From Clostridium sp. Marseille-Q2269 (GTDB taxonomy: Bacteria > Bacillota > Clostridia > Clostridiales > Clostridiaceae), in contig NZ_CALSFS010000001.1 of NCBI RefSeq assembly GCF_943736985.1, positions 744,001 through 808,000 on the forward strand: a stretch of DNA of 64,000 bases, written 5' to 3'. The position numbers and the translations under genes were made by a program. Position 1 is the first letter of the stretch, and each line of letters opens with the position of its first letter. The notes under the pieces are model-generated. The model was not told where the DNA came from. It did not search any database and saw only the letters and a list, made by a program, of their open reading frames with translations. Below, piece by piece: positions 47,229 through 57,899 of this stretch.

Positions 47229-47558
47229 TATACTTCTCTCAACTTGCTTTTCAATATAACATGCAATATTTTTGTCCATACTTATCGTCTCTTAAAAATA
47301 CAGTTCAAATAAATAATAGACAGTTTACTATTATATGTAACTTAAAGTCAACTGTCTTTTTAATATTTAGTTCTCGCTTTAAACCTTAATATGGTATTGA
47401 TACTATACTGCTTAAAAACCTCATTTACTTGTGGTATGGTTCACCGAATCGTAAGTAAAAAAGGTTAGATTCATATACAATATAATTAATAATATTTCAA
47501 TTTCAAGTCCTAATTAATTTTCAGCAAAAAATAAGTAGTAAAATTTACTCAACTTCTA

Positions 47559-48128
47559 CTACTTATTATTCGAATCCATATTTAACCAATTAGGCCTATT
47601 CCTATCTTTCCAAATTATTTCTCCATTATTAACAACCATTACTAATTTGAACATTTCCGTATTATCATATATATTAATTTTATCACACATACTGATTACT
47701 TTATTCAAATTTGCTAATGAATCACCATATCTTCTTTCTATAGCCTCATCTGGTATTCCATGACCACCCTTGCTCACTCGTATTGCAACTCTCTCTTTAG
47801 CAATATCAACATTTTCAACCCCTATATAATTCATAGTAACATAAAATCCTTTTTCCTTTGACAGCTTTATATTACTAATTATACTCTTCCCTGATAAAGT
47901 AGTTTCTTGATTAAATGATATACCTTCAAGTATATATTTTTTTATTAATTTTACAGCTTCTCTTGCACATTTAATTTGAATATTATTATCTTGCCAAGAA
48001 CCTATTCTTGCAACCATTTCATCAGTATTTATTCTTTTCTCATTTATATTTTCATTATAATAAATAGATTTATATATAGAAGTTTTTCCTGCTCCATTAA
48101 CTCCTGCAAATATAGTGTAATTTTTCAT
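47559..48128 (-). CDS. Zeta-toxin-like P-loop kinase
   Basis: A 189-residue protein of the zeta toxin/AAA-type P-loop family. Walker A is GVNGAGKT (9-16); RINTDEMVARIGSW, FNQETTLSGKS and VAIRVSKGGHGIPDEAIERRY are the substrate and lid motifs seen in UDP-N-acetylglucosamine kinase-type toxins. Its ATG follows the stop of a 54-codon gene by one base, so the two are coupled as in toxin-antitoxin operons. Many chromosomal relatives have no proven toxicity. No signal peptide is present. Confidence 0.82.
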   Translation of the reverse strand: MKNYTIFAGVNGAGKTSIYKSIYYNENINEKRINTDEMVARIGSWQDNNIQIKCAREAVKLIKKYILEGISFNQETTLSGKSIISNIKLSKEKGFYVTMNYIGVENVDIAKERVAIRVSKGGHGIPDEAIERRYGDSLANLNKVISMCDKINIYDNTEMFKLVMVVNNGEIIWKDRNRPNWLNMDSNNK

Positions 48129-48129
48129 A

Positions 48130-48294
48130 TTACTTACCTATAACTTTCATTTGTTCTCGTTGTAATATAATGTTGGATAAATTCGCATAAAAATCTTGTT
48201 CTTCTTTGCTTTTTGAGCTTTGAAGTAATTTCATAATATCATTATAGGAATATCTTGTAAAAATATCATATAAATTAATATCCTTATTTTCCAT
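48130..48294 (-). CDS. 54-residue protein upstream of the zeta-like gene, candidate antitoxin
   Basis: A short gene with GGAGGT 8 nt before its ATG (48294), coding MENKDINLYDIFTRYSYNDI and then a helical Lys/Glu/Gln-rich part (QSSKSKEEQDFYANLS) to a TAA at 48130-48132. The downstream zeta-like gene starts after one base. No antitoxin family is recognised. The size, charge, order and coupling fit an antitoxin, which is inference. Confidence 0.6.
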   Translation of the reverse strand: MENKDINLYDIFTRYSYNDIMKLLQSSKSKEEQDFYANLSNIILQREQMKVIGK

Positions 48295-48499
48295 ATAAAG
48301 TACCTCCTTATATAATGTAGTTGTAACATTTGATAGAAAACATCTTTATTTTCTAACGAACATTATCAATCTACTTTTGAAAATTATTCTTATATTTTAT
48401 TTAGCCTATCAGATAATTAATCCCTTCATTTTATGTTTTCTATTAAAATATCTGACAGGAAACTTAACGTTAAAATTAAATCATTGTATAATATCTCCT

Positions 48500-48690
48500 G
48501 AATAGAGGTTAGATGGAAACCTCCAGGGAATCTCGTAGAGATTATACCCGTAAATTAGCGTATCATTCCATCAGTGAGATTTCTATGGTTTAGCTGGTTG
48601 GGTTTCCCGTAGGGTGTTCCTATTGAGAATTACCCGTGTCACAAATAAGGTTATAGGCTCATTGATAGAAGTGGATACTCTATTCTATCT
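48500..48690 (+). ncRNA. Candidate IS110 bridge RNA
   Basis: Between the left end of the element and the transposase ATG is a region less AT-rich than its surroundings, with a series of stems: GAGGTT/AACCTC (48505-48523), AATCTC/GAGATT enclosed by GGG/CCC (48525-48549), GGGTTTCCC, and GATAGAA/TTCTATC (48664-48689). IS110-group elements code a bridge RNA at exactly this position. The call is from position and folding, not from a covariance match. Confidence 0.5.
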
Positions 48691-48721
48691 CAAACTAATT
48701 AAGGTAAAGGAGATATTAATT

Positions 48722-49986
48722 ATGTCTAATTATTTTTATAATCCAACAGTAGGTATTGATGTTTCAGCAGACTTTTCTATAGTTTCTATTCTTGCACCTA
48801 ACGGTGATATTTATAGGAAGGCATTTAAGATTAAACATGACGTGGACGGCTTTAACCACTTAGTTAAAGAAATAAAGAAAGTGGAAAAAGAGTTTGACAT
48901 GAAAACAGGCATTTTCATGGAGTCCACTGGCGTGTACCACTTATCTCTTTTCCACTTTCTTAAAACCAACAACTTAGAGGCTTTTGTTATTAATCCTCTA
49001 GTTACTAATTCTAACAAAAATAAAAACATAAGAAAAGTGAAAAATGATAAAAAGGATGCCTTAGCTATGGCTAAAATAGGTAAATTTGAAAATATTAAAG
49101 CTTCTAGCTACTTTGATGTTTCTATTTTTACTTTAAAATCTTTATGCCGAGATTACTATAAACTTGTTGATACAAGATCAACATTCAAGAAAAAATTATC
49201 TGCTGACTTACGTGTGGTATTTCCAGGATATAACAGTGTATTTTGTGATATAACTGGAGCAACTTCAATTGCTATTCTTAAGTGTTACCAAACACCTCAA
49301 TCTATTCTTGATACTCCTATAAAAAGAATTTGGCTTGGTGTAACAATACTTATGATAAATTAATTAAGACTGCTTCTAATGCTAAAGATATTGCTATATC
49401 ATCCATTGGATTATCAACAAAAGTAATTATTAATATTGGAACTATTGAAAACTTTAATAAACAAATAGAACTAATATTAAAAGAAATAGAAAATGTCTTA
49501 TATAGCAATGAAGTTTCTTCAAAGTTTAAAAAAAATATCCTGTTATTGATGTCAATACCTGGAGTTGGTTTTATTTCAGCTGTAACTATACTAACTGAAA
49601 TCGGAGATTTTCAATGTTTCTTAAAACCTAAGCAGTTAGTTGCATACTTTGGTGTTGACCCCTCTGTTAATGAATCTGGTAAATTTAAAAGTGATAAAGA
49701 CAAAATATCCAAAAGAGGTACTCGATTTGGACGTAGAGCTTTATATGCAATAGCATTAGCTTCTATAAGAACTAAACGTACTGGGGAAGCCAACAATAAA
49801 ATCTTACTAGACTACTACAAAAATAATCTAAATGGTAAAAAGAAGAAGGTAGCCTTAGTAGCTATTATGCATAAACTTATTAACTATATTTTTGCCGTTC
49901 TACGTGATCAAAAAGAATATGAACAACGTTTACCAAAAATTCATCATAAAATGTATCTTAAAAACTCCAATAATTGGGCAGCCTAA
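48722..49986 (+). pseudogene. IS110-family transposase, frameshifted
   Basis: The true start is the ATG at 48722 (MSNYFYNPTVGIDVSADFS) with AAAGGAGA upstream. The N-terminal RuvC-like DEDD domain shows GIDVSAD, FMESTGVY and KNDKKDALAMA. The frame shifts at the A5 run 49321-49325 (ATAAAAAGAAT); one more A would join it to the second frame beginning NLAWCNNTYDKLIKTA. The Transposase_20 part follows with MSIPGVGFISAVTILTEIG and SKRGTRFGRRALYA. About 421 residues when joined. As read, the enzyme is inactive unless slippage occurs. Confidence 0.8.
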
Positions 49987-50324
49987 TCGGCCGCAAAAAT
50001 TGTTACCAATTTTTGTATTGTTCGTCCTTTGAGCAATACCTTTTTGTCATACATTTTTTTAAAAATAACTTTTTTTAAAATTTTTATTGACTTTTACTAG
50101 CTGGTCTAAAAGAAAGTTATTTATATAATATTATATACCGAATTCATCAAATAATAAACCTACTCTCTTTTAAATTACCTGCTAATTTTGGCTCTCCATA
50201 GATACGCTTCTCCATATCATATTCTAAACTTTTCTAACTATTAAATATAAAAAAGAATCTACTTTCAAGTATTTAACATCTCTAACTACTTCAAAAATAT
50301 ATTCTTTTATACCTTTTTATTGTA
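49987..50324. other. Intergenic tail of IS110 element and lplA downstream region
   Basis: About 340 bases. They hold two hairpins near the IS end (CAAAAATTG/CAATTTTTG at 49994-50015 and a G-U-containing stem at 50016-50038). Nothing recognisable is seen from 50040 to the lplA stop codon. Confidence 0.5.
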
Positions 50325-51305
50325 TTAAAATAAACTTAAAAATTCTTCCATAGTTATTCTAGAAAAATATTCATCTATATTAGCATTCTTTATTGCATTC
50401 TTTATTTCTTCTTTTTTGTGTTCGGTACCCTTTAATAAATCTTCTATTTCTTTTACATCCTTCACACCAAAGAAATCTCCAAATATCTTTATATCTTCAA
50501 TTATCCCTTTTTCTACTTTTATATTTATCTCTATAGTTCCACCTGTAAATTTTCCTTCATTATAAAAATCATATTTAGGAGAACTTCCAAAGTTCCAAGC
50601 CCAGGTTTCATATTTATTATTTTTAATTTTTTCTATTTCCTTTATTTCATATTCAGTTAGTGGCATAACCTTTGCATCTTTTTCACTTTTTAAAATATAA
50701 TTAAAAATCTCATTTTTAAACTCTAAAACATCCATTTTAGAATTTAAGTACTTTGAAATATTAGTTATTCTGCTTATAACTGACTTAACAGCCTTATCTT
50801 GAAATTTTATCTTTTTAGGTTTTAGGGCACCACTTAAATTTGTTATATCTGATGAAAATAAAAGAGTTCCATGATGCATAACTCTATTTTTATGTTTGCA
50901 TTGAGCTGTTCCAGAAATTTTTTTACCATCTATTAATAAATCATTTCGTCCTGAGAATTCAGCTTTAACCCCTAATGTATTCAAAACTCCTATTATAGGT
51001 TTACAAAACCTTTTAAAATCATTAAAACTCTTCCCATCATCATTAACTATAAAAGTATAATTCAAATTTCCTAAATCATGAAATACAGCGCCACCGCCTG
51101 TCTGTCTTCTTACTACTTTAACTTTATTAGTTTCTATATAATCCATATCTATTTCTGATAATGTATTTTGATTCTTTCCAACTATAACACAGGGCTCATC
51201 TCTCCATAAAATAAAGTATTCATCATCTTTGTTTCTTAAAAAATACTCTTCAGCTGCTAAATTAAAATATGGATTGGTATTTGAATTGTCAATATATTTC
51301 ATCAT
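50325..51305 (-). CDS. lplA: Lipoate-protein ligase
   Basis: A 326-residue LplA that activates lipoate with ATP and attaches it to lipoyl domains, here most probably GcvH. The signature RRQTGGGAVFHD (66-77) and SGTAQCKHKNRVMHHGTLL are present, and the C-terminal accessory domain is retained. It ends the gcv-lpd-lpl gene run, 152 bp after lpd. No lipoate synthase was seen in the window, which fits reliance on scavenged lipoate. Confidence 0.93.
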   Translation of the reverse strand: MMKYIDNSNTNPYFNLAAEEYFLRNKDDEYFILWRDEPCVIVGKNQNTLSEIDMDYIETNKVKVVRRQTGGGAVFHDLGNLNYTFIVNDDGKSFNDFKRFCKPIIGVLNTLGVKAEFSGRNDLLIDGKKISGTAQCKHKNRVMHHGTLLFSSDITNLSGALKPKKIKFQDKAVKSVISRITNISKYLNSKMDVLEFKNEIFNYILKSEKDAKVMPLTEYEIKEIEKIKNNKYETWAWNFGSSPKYDFYNEGKFTGGTIEINIKVEKGIIEDIKIFGDFFGVKDVKEIEDLLKGTEHKKEEIKNAIKNANIDEYFSRITMEEFLSLF

Positions 51306-51457
51306 TTTTCCTCCAATGTAACTTGATCTCTTTTAAGTTTTAAACCAATATCAATTATAATAATAGATTAATACTTATACAGCTTTGTTTCTATTAATGT
51401 TAAATGTATATTATAGGATTTTTTATTTACTTTCAACGTTATTAAATACTAAAATCT

Positions 51458-52846
51458 TCATTTTTTATTTATACTATGAATAGCTTCTTTATTTAATCCC
51501 ATTATTGCTTCATAGAATGCTTCACCTAATGTTGGGTGAGCATGTACTACTTCTTTAAAATCATTTACTGTCATACCCTTTTCAATTGCCAATACTCCTT
51601 CATGTATTAAATCTGAAGCATGTGGTCCCATTATATGAACACCTAAAATCTTTTTGCTTTCCTTTTCACATATAACTTTTACAAATCCTTCACCTTCACC
51701 TAATGCCAAAGCTTTTCCATTAGCTCCAAATAGGAATTTATTTTTCATGTACTCTATACCTTTTTCCTTAATTTCTTCCTCTGTCATACCTACAGTAGCT
51801 ATTTCGGGGAATGTAAATATACAGTTTGGAATCACAGATTTATGGTACTGTTTGCTTTCAATTATATGCTCTACAACCTGTATACCTTGATGTGATGCTG
51901 CATGAGCTAAAAGACAAATTCCATTTACATCTCCAATAGCATATATTCCATCTACATTAGTTTTATAATTATCATCTACAATTATTTTCTTTTTATCATG
52001 TTCAATTCCTAATTCTTCTAAGTTCATACATGTATAGTTTCCTCTTCTACCTTTAGCTATGAGAACCATATCAGATTTTAGCTCAGATTCACCTTTTTTA
52101 CCTTTATATTTTATAATTACATTATCATCATCCTCATAAAACTCCAATATTTTAGTTGATGTTAGTATATTTATTCCTGATTTTTTTGCCATAGCTGTAT
52201 ACCTTTTACTTATTTCTCTATCAATATCATATAATATAGAATCTCTAGCAACAATGACTGTAACTTCACTTCCCATGGCTTTAAAGATACTAGCAAACTC
52301 CATTCCAACAACACCGCCACCTGAAATTACTAAATGTTTTGGAATTCTATTAAATTCTAAAATATCATCACTAGTTATTATATTTTTATTATCTATACCT
52401 TTTATAGCTGGCATTTCAGAATATGATCCTGTTGCTATAATTATATTTTTACCTTCTAATGTAACTTTTCCATCTTTCGTTTCTACTAAAACAGTATTTT
52501 TATCCTTTAAGAAAGCCTTACCTCTTATAATTTCAACACTATTTCCTTTTAGTAATTGTTCAACTCCACCTACCAATTTTTTTATTACATCATTTTTTCT
52601 TTCCTGAACCTTCGCTACATTTATATTATAGTTTTCAGCATCTATTCCAAAGTCTTCTATATGTTTTAATATATTCATTATTTCTGCAGTTCTATATAAA
52701 GTCTTTGTTGGTATACAACCTCTATTAAGACATGTTCCACCAAAGCTGTCCATCTCAATAACTGCCACATCTGCACCTAAATGTGCAGCTCTTATAGCCG
52801 CTACATATCCACCAGGGCCTCCACCTATAACTATAATATCTTTCAT
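51458..52846 (-). CDS. lpdA: Dihydrolipoyl dehydrogenase
   Basis: A 462-residue FAD/NAD-dependent disulfide oxidoreductase (L-protein of glycine cleavage). The FAD motif IIVIGGGPGGYVAA, the redox pair Cys39/Cys44 in GGTCLNRGCIPTK, the second nucleotide motif VISGGGVVGMEFAS and the C-terminal HAHPTLGEA base are visible. There is no N-terminal lipoyl domain, unlike some clostridial versions. It re-oxidises lipoyl-GcvH. Confidence 0.94.
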   Translation of the reverse strand: MKDIIVIGGGPGGYVAAIRAAHLGADVAVIEMDSFGGTCLNRGCIPTKTLYRTAEIMNILKHIEDFGIDAENYNINVAKVQERKNDVIKKLVGGVEQLLKGNSVEIIRGKAFLKDKNTVLVETKDGKVTLEGKNIIIATGSYSEMPAIKGIDNKNIITSDDILEFNRIPKHLVISGGGVVGMEFASIFKAMGSEVTVIVARDSILYDIDREISKRYTAMAKKSGINILTSTKILEFYEDDDNVIIKYKGKKGESELKSDMVLIAKGRRGNYTCMNLEELGIEHDKKKIIVDDNYKTNVDGIYAIGDVNGICLLAHAASHQGIQVVEHIIESKQYHKSVIPNCIFTFPEIATVGMTEEEIKEKGIEYMKNKFLFGANGKALALGEGEGFVKVICEKESKKILGVHIMGPHASDLIHEGVLAIEKGMTVNDFKEVVHAHPTLGEAFYEAIMGLNKEAIHSINKK

Positions 52847-52881
52847 AATAATCCCCCTATGATTTAATGAATTTTAAAATT

Positions 52882-52935
52882 TAAGAGTTAAGAAATAAGA
52901 ATTGTATTTTTACTTTTCTTAAATCTTAACTCTTA
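52882..52935 (-). terminator. Inverted repeat after the gcv operon
   Basis: A perfect 12-bp repeat (TAAGAGTTAAGA at 52882-52893 with its complement at 52924-52935) with a 30-nt partly pairing loop. On the minus strand it is followed by AAATTTTAAAATT. It lies between gcvPB and lpdA and may end the gcvT-H-PA-PB transcript. The form also resembles a small dispersed repeat. Confidence 0.5.
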
Positions 52936-53115
52936 TGAACCTTTCACCACTAAAGTTGTAACATTTTACGTACTATACAACCTTCCTTTGGATAGCCGAT
53001 ATTCGCTAAAACAATATAGATTGACACCAAATACTGGTTTGAATTCCCTAAAAATTTATATCTATATTTTATACACTAAACTATATGATATTGGATTGCA
53101 TAGACATATCCTTAC

Positions 53116-54570
53116 TTATTTTTGCCATTTTAATATGGGCTTTCTAGCTGCTTTTACTTGATCTAGTCTTCTTACTGGTGCTGTTACTGGTGCATCATGT
53201 AAAATCTCTGGATTTTCTTTAGCTTCTACAGCTATTTTTTTCATAGCATCTATAAATTCATCAATAGTCTCTTTACTTTCACTTTCAGTTGGCTCTATCA
53301 TGAGAGCCTCTTCAATTATTAATGGGAAATAAACTGTAGGTGGATGTACACCATAATCTATTAATCTCTTTGCAATATCCACTGTAGCTATGTGATGTGG
53401 ATTTTCCTTAAGGGTACTTAAAATAACCTCATGTTTACAAATATCATCTTTCCCAATATTATAATATTCTCTTAAAGATTCTTTTATATAATTTCCATTT
53501 AAAACAGCATTTTCTGAAGCTGATTTTAATCCTTCCTTACCCATTGTTAAAATATAAGCATATGCTTTAACCATAACACCAAAATTTCCATATAAACTTC
53601 TAATTTTTCCGAGTGAATCTTCTCTATTATAATCTAATATAAATTTATCATTTTCCTTTTCAACTGTTGGTATTGGAAGAAATTTGGCTAAATGCTTTTT
53701 AACTCCCACAGGTCCTGATCCTGGTCCACCACCACCATGTGGAGTTGAGAATGTTTTATGCATATTTAGGTGACATACATCGAATCCCATATCCCCTGGT
53801 CTTGCAATTCCCATTATTGCATTTAAGTTTGCTCCATCATAATATAATAGTCCCCCAGCTTCATGAACCAACTCACTTATAAGTTTTATATCTTTTTCAA
53901 ATAATCCTACGGTACTTGGATTTGTAAGCATTAATCCTGCTATTTCGTCATTTAAAACTTTTTTAAGTTCATCAATAGAAACTCTACCATCTTCACCAGA
54001 TTTTATTTCTACAATATCAAATCCAGCTACTGATGCACTGGCAGGATTTGTACCATGGGCTGAATCAGGAACTATAATTTTTGTTCTTTTTTTATCTCCT
54101 CTTTGTTCATGGTAAGCTTTTATAATTAAAAGACCAGTATACTCACCATGTGCTCCTGCTGCTGGTTGAAGGGTAAAATCATCAAGGCCAGTAATTTCAC
54201 ATAATTTACCCTTCAAATCATACATTAATTCTAATGCACCTTGTGAAATATTTTCATCTTGAAGCGGATGTATTTTTGAAAATCCGCTCAATGCAGCCAT
54301 ATCCTCATTTATTTTAGGATTATATTTCATAGTGCATGATCCTAATGGATAAAATCCGTTATCAACGGTATAATTTTTATTTGAAAGAGCTGTGTAGTGT
54401 CTTACAACATCAACTTCACTTACTTCTGGAAGCTGTAAATCATCTTCCCTTAATAAGTTTTTAGGTAACAGTTCTGAAAGTTCTACTTCTGGTACATCTA
54501 ACTTAGAAAGTGTATAGCCTTTTCTACCTTCTGATGACAGATCAAATATAACTTTATTATAATCTTTCAT
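53116..54570 (-). CDS. gcvPB: Glycine dehydrogenase (decarboxylating) subunit 2
   Basis: A 484-residue C-terminal half of the two-subunit P-protein. The pyridoxal-phosphate lysine is in [18 protein letters not shown]. With GcvPA it decarboxylates glycine and loads aminomethyl onto lipoyl-GcvH. It overlaps the stop of gcvPA by one base (ATGA-type coupling). Length is normal. Confidence 0.95.
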   Translation of the reverse strand: MKDYNKVIFDLSSEGRKGYTLSKLDVPEVELSELLPKNLLREDDLQLPEVSEVDVVRHYTALSNKNYTVDNGFYPLGSCTMKYNPKINEDMAALSGFSKIHPLQDENISQGALELMYDLKGKLCEITGLDDFTLQPAAGAHGEYTGLLIIKAYHEQRGDKKRTKIIVPDSAHGTNPASASVAGFDIVEIKSGEDGRVSIDELKKVLNDEIAGLMLTNPSTVGLFEKDIKLISELVHEAGGLLYYDGANLNAIMGIARPGDMGFDVCHLNMHKTFSTPHGGGGPGSGPVGVKKHLAKFLPIPTVEKENDKFILDYNREDSLGKIRSLYGNFGVMVKAYAYILTMGKEGLKSASENAVLNGNYIKESLREYYNIGKDDICKHEVILSTLKENPHHIATVDIAKRLIDYGVHPPTVYFPLIIEEALMIEPTESESKETIDEFIDAMKKIAVEAKENPEILHDAPVTAPVRRLDQVKAARKPILKWQK

Positions 54571-55910
54571 TATATCGCCTCCATCACTTTAACTAATTTA
54601 TCTATATCTTCCCTTGTCCTTTTCTCTGTAACACAAATTAACATAGAATTTTTATATTCTAAGTAAACTTTCTCCAAATCATATCCACCTAAAATATTAT
54701 TTTCTAATAATTTATTGTTAATTTCACAAGGTGAAGTTTCTCCCTTTACTACAAACTCCTTAAAAAATGGTTTATTAAATACAGGTTTATATTTTCCTGA
54801 TTTAATTAACTGATTATATGCATAGTGTGATTTAACTAAACACTGTTTTGATACTTCCTTTATTCCTTCCTTTCCTAAAGTAGCCATATAAACAGCTGCA
54901 CCTATTGCTACCGCTGTTTGGTCTGAACAGATATTAGAAGTTGCTTTTTCTCTTCTTATATGTTGTTCTCTAGCCTGAAGTGTTAAAACAAAGCCTCTTT
55001 TTCCTTCCACATCTTCAGTTTCACCAACTATCCTCCCTGGCATTTTTCTCATAAGTTTTTTTGTAGTATTCATAAATCCCAAACCTGGTCCACCATAACT
55101 CATGTTGGCACCTAAGCATTGTCCCTCACCAACAACAATATCTGCACCTAATTCTCCTGGACTCTTTAATATACCTAATGATATTGGGTCCACATTCATT
55201 ATTAATAGTGATTTATTTTTATGAATAGCATCTACCATATTTGTAGCATCTTCAACTAATCCGAGGAAATTTGGACTTTGAATTACAACTGCTGCTACAC
55301 TTTTATCTAAACTATTAATAACTTTATCTACATCTGTAGTACCCTGTTCTAAATCAATCTCTATCATATTGTAACCTCTATACTTTAAGTAAGTTTTAAG
55401 CACTCTTCTTGTATCAGGATTTACTGATTTAGAAACTATAATGGTATTTCTTTTAGTGCTAACAATAGAAAGTATAGCGGCTTCAGCTGTTGCTGTTGCT
55501 CCATCATACATAGAAGCATTTGAAACTTCCATACCTGTTAAAGCACAAATCATACTCTGATATTCGAATATAGCCTGAAGTGTCCCTTGACTCACCTCTG
55601 GTTGATATGGTGTATATGCAGTATAAAATTCAGATCTTCCTGTTATATGTTTAATTACAGAAGGTATATAATGATCATAAATTCCAGCCCCTAAGAAACA
55701 TGTCATATCTTCCATAGATTTATTTTTTAAAGCTAAATCCTTTAATCTTTTTTCAACCTGTAGTTCTGATAAAGAACTCTCTAGGTTCAACTCTCTATTT
55801 AACTTTACATTATCTGGTATATCACTAAATAATTCATCTACAGATTTTATTGAAAGAAAATCTAAAATTTCTTTTGTTTCTTTTTCTGTGTTTGGAATAT
55901 ATGGAAACAT
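54570..55910 (-). CDS. gcvPA: Glycine dehydrogenase (decarboxylating) subunit 1
   Basis: The 446-residue N-terminal half of the split P-protein, starting [16 protein letters not shown], with [14 protein letters not shown] and [15 protein letters not shown] segments typical of GcvPA. The split form is usual in Firmicutes. It lies 2 bp after gcvH and overlaps gcvPB, so stoichiometric production is expected. Confidence 0.95.
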   Translation of the reverse strand: MFPYIPNTEKETKEILDFLSIKSVDELFSDIPDNVKLNRELNLESSLSELQVEKRLKDLALKNKSMEDMTCFLGAGIYDHYIPSVIKHITGRSEFYTAYTPYQPEVSQGTLQAIFEYQSMICALTGMEVSNASMYDGATATAEAAILSIVSTKRNTIIVSKSVNPDTRRVLKTYLKYRGYNMIEIDLEQGTTDVDKVINSLDKSVAAVVIQSPNFLGLVEDATNMVDAIHKNKSLLIMNVDPISLGILKSPGELGADIVVGEGQCLGANMSYGGPGLGFMNTTKKLMRKMPGRIVGETEDVEGKRGFVLTLQAREQHIRREKATSNICSDQTAVAIGAAVYMATLGKEGIKEVSKQCLVKSHYAYNQLIKSGKYKPVFNKPFFKEFVVKGETSPCEINNKLLENNILGGYDLEKVYLEYKNSMLICVTEKRTREDIDKLVKVMEAI

Positions 55911-55912
55911 AA

Positions 55913-56305
55913 TTATGCCTCCTTATCTAACTCTTCACATATTTTTTCATAATCTTCTGGTTTTATTAATTCTTCTAATTCACTTTTATCCTTAAGCTCC
56001 ACTGCAATAATCCAGTTTTCATATGGATCTTCATTTAATGCTGCTGGATCATCTTCTAGTTCTTCATTAATTTCTATAACTACTCCACTAGCTGGCATAT
56101 AACTATCTGATGCTGCCTTAACAGATTCTATAGTTGCAAAAGTTTCCCCCTTAGCTATTTCATCATCAACATCTGGTAATTCAACAAAAACTATATCTCC
56201 TAACATACGCTGTGCACAATCGCTAATTCCTATATATGCCTTATTATCTTCTACCCTTATCCATTCATGATCATTAGTGTAAAGTAAATTATTTAAAACC
56301 TTCAT
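55913..56305 (-). CDS. gcvH: Glycine cleavage system H protein
   Basis: About 130 residues from the ATG at 56305 ([15 protein letters not shown]), with GGGGG 8 nt upstream. The lipoylated residue is Lys63 in [13 protein letters not shown]. It shuttles aminomethyl and electrons among the P, T and L proteins. It lies 133 bp after gcvT and 2 bp before gcvPA. Confidence 0.95.
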   Translation of the reverse strand: MKVLNNLLYTNDHEWIRVEDNKAYIGISDCAQRMLGDIVFVELPDVDDEIAKGETFATIESVKAASDSYMPASGVVIEINEELEDDPAALNEDPYENWIIAVELKDKSELEELIKPEDYEKICEELDKEA

Positions 56306-56438
56306 TCTACTAACCCCCAAGTTTTCAATTATTATGGATTTATTTTATTGCTATCCACTTTTTACTCCCATCTTCTTTAAAGTGGTAGTAAAAATTAGTT
56401 ATGTCCCAAAATATTAAATTGCCAATTTATAGAATTTA

Positions 56439-57551
56439 TTATTTGCTTTTTGTTTTTTTAGTATAAAATCTTTTATCTATAACAACAGCTCTTAATTCTT
56501 TTTTTCTAACTTTTATATTAAATTCTGTTCCTAATTTAGAGTATTGTTTTTCTACTAAAGCTAACCCAATTGGTTTGTTTAATGTAGGAGATTTATATCC
56601 TGTTGTAACATGCCCAATAACTTTTTCATCCTTAACAACCTCATAACCGTGCCTTGGAATTCCCTTATCTAAAAGTTCAAATCCTACTAATTTTCTAGTT
56701 ACGCCTTCTGCTTTTTGCTTTATTAAAGCATCTTTTCCTATAAAATCTTCTTCAACTTTTGATTTCACAAAGAATCCCATACCTACTTCTAATGGTGTAA
56801 TTGTTTCATCCATTTCATTGCCATATAAAAGAAGACTAGCTTCAAATCTTAAAGTGTCTCTAGCACCTAACCCTATTGGCTCTGCACCTTCTTCTTTTCC
56901 TGCATTTAATATAGCATGCCATATTCCTTTTGCATCCTCTGGTTTACAATAAATTTCAAAACCATCTTCTCCAGTATAACCAGTTCGTGATACTAAGCAT
57001 TTCTTCCCATCAACTAAAACATCTCTTTTAAATTTAAAGAATTTTATTTCTTGTAAATCTACATCTACTATTTTTTGAAGTATTTCCTCTGCTAAAGGTC
57101 CTTGTAATGCAAGCTGAGCAATACCATCTGATTTATCTACAATTTCAACATTAAAATCCCCTTTATGATCCATTATCCACTTAACATCTTTATCTTTATT
57201 ACTTGCATTAATAACTAAAAAGAACTCATCCTCTGCAAATTTATAAACTAATAAATCATCTATCACTCCACCATTTTCTTTACACATGAATGTGTATAAA
57301 ACATCATTATCATTAAGAGTATTTATATCATTAGTTAGTAAGTATTGAACAAATTTTTTAGCCTCTTTTCCTGTTACTGTAACTTCTCCCATATGAGAAA
57401 CATCGAAAAGACCTGCCTTTTCTCGCACAATATGATGCTCATGTAAAAAGCCTTTAAATTGTGTTGGAAGTTCATATCCTGCAAAATCTACAATTTTTCC
57501 ACCATACTCTTCATACACACTTCTTAAAGGTGTAACTTTTAAACCTTCCAT
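56439..57551 (-). CDS. gcvT: Aminomethyltransferase (glycine cleavage T protein)
   Basis: A 370-residue GcvT, transferring the methylene group from lipoyl-GcvH to tetrahydrofolate. LFDVSHMGEV, SRTGYTGEDGFEI and GLGARDTLRFEA are the conserved parts. It is the first gene of the gcvT-H-PA-PB run. The upstream region (57552-57899) is AT-rich and shows no glycine riboswitch, so control must differ from that of B. subtilis. Confidence 0.95.
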   Translation of the reverse strand: MEGLKVTPLRSVYEEYGGKIVDFAGYELPTQFKGFLHEHHIVREKAGLFDVSHMGEVTVTGKEAKKFVQYLLTNDINTLNDNDVLYTFMCKENGGVIDDLLVYKFAEDEFFLVINASNKDKDVKWIMDHKGDFNVEIVDKSDGIAQLALQGPLAEEILQKIVDVDLQEIKFFKFKRDVLVDGKKCLVSRTGYTGEDGFEIYCKPEDAKGIWHAILNAGKEEGAEPIGLGARDTLRFEASLLLYGNEMDETITPLEVGMGFFVKSKVEEDFIGKDALIKQKAEGVTRKLVGFELLDKGIPRHGYEVVKDEKVIGHVTTGYKSPTLNKPIGLALVEKQYSKLGTEFNIKVRKKELRAVVIDKRFYTKKTKSK

Positions 57552-57899
57552 GATTTTACCCCCAATTAAAATTATTTATATATAACCATTTATATATATT
57601 TTTTAATAAAATTATGAAAATGATTTACTGCAAAGCAAGTTGTAAAAATTAATTTCATACCCAAAACTTTCCTTTATATTATGATAAGCTTTTATTATGC
57701 TTTTGTAAACATTTTCCATAAACTTTTATAATTAATTTATTTACATTTCAATTAGTTTTGTATAACTACTATAATATTGCATGTTATGTACCTTAACCTC
57801 AAATAATAAAATCTTTAATTAATACAAAAAAAATACTATACTTAATAGTGTGCTAATTAATAACTATAAATAGAAAAGACTAGATTGGGGAGTTTATAT
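57552..57899. other. Divergent intergenic region between gcvT and the DUF4317 gene
   Basis: About 350 bases that must hold promoters for both directions. It was searched for the glycine riboswitch signature on the gcvT strand and none was seen. TATAATATTGCATG and similar AT-rich boxes occur near 57770, but no pair is clear. Confidence 0.5.

Larger units (their letters stand above)
48480..50040 (+). mobile_element. IS110-family insertion sequence (ends approximate)
   Basis: The element comprises a structured leader (about 48500-48690), the transposase frames at 48722-49986 and a 3' tail with hairpins at 49994-50015 and 50016-50038. IS110 elements lack long terminal inverted repeats, so exact ends cannot be set from one copy. 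It lies between the zeta-like module and lplA. Confidence 0.65.

Noticed and set aside
57552-57899. Glycine riboswitch in front of gcvT
   Set aside because: The upstream strand was read for the conserved glycine aptamer strings and none was found; the region is plain AT-rich sequence.
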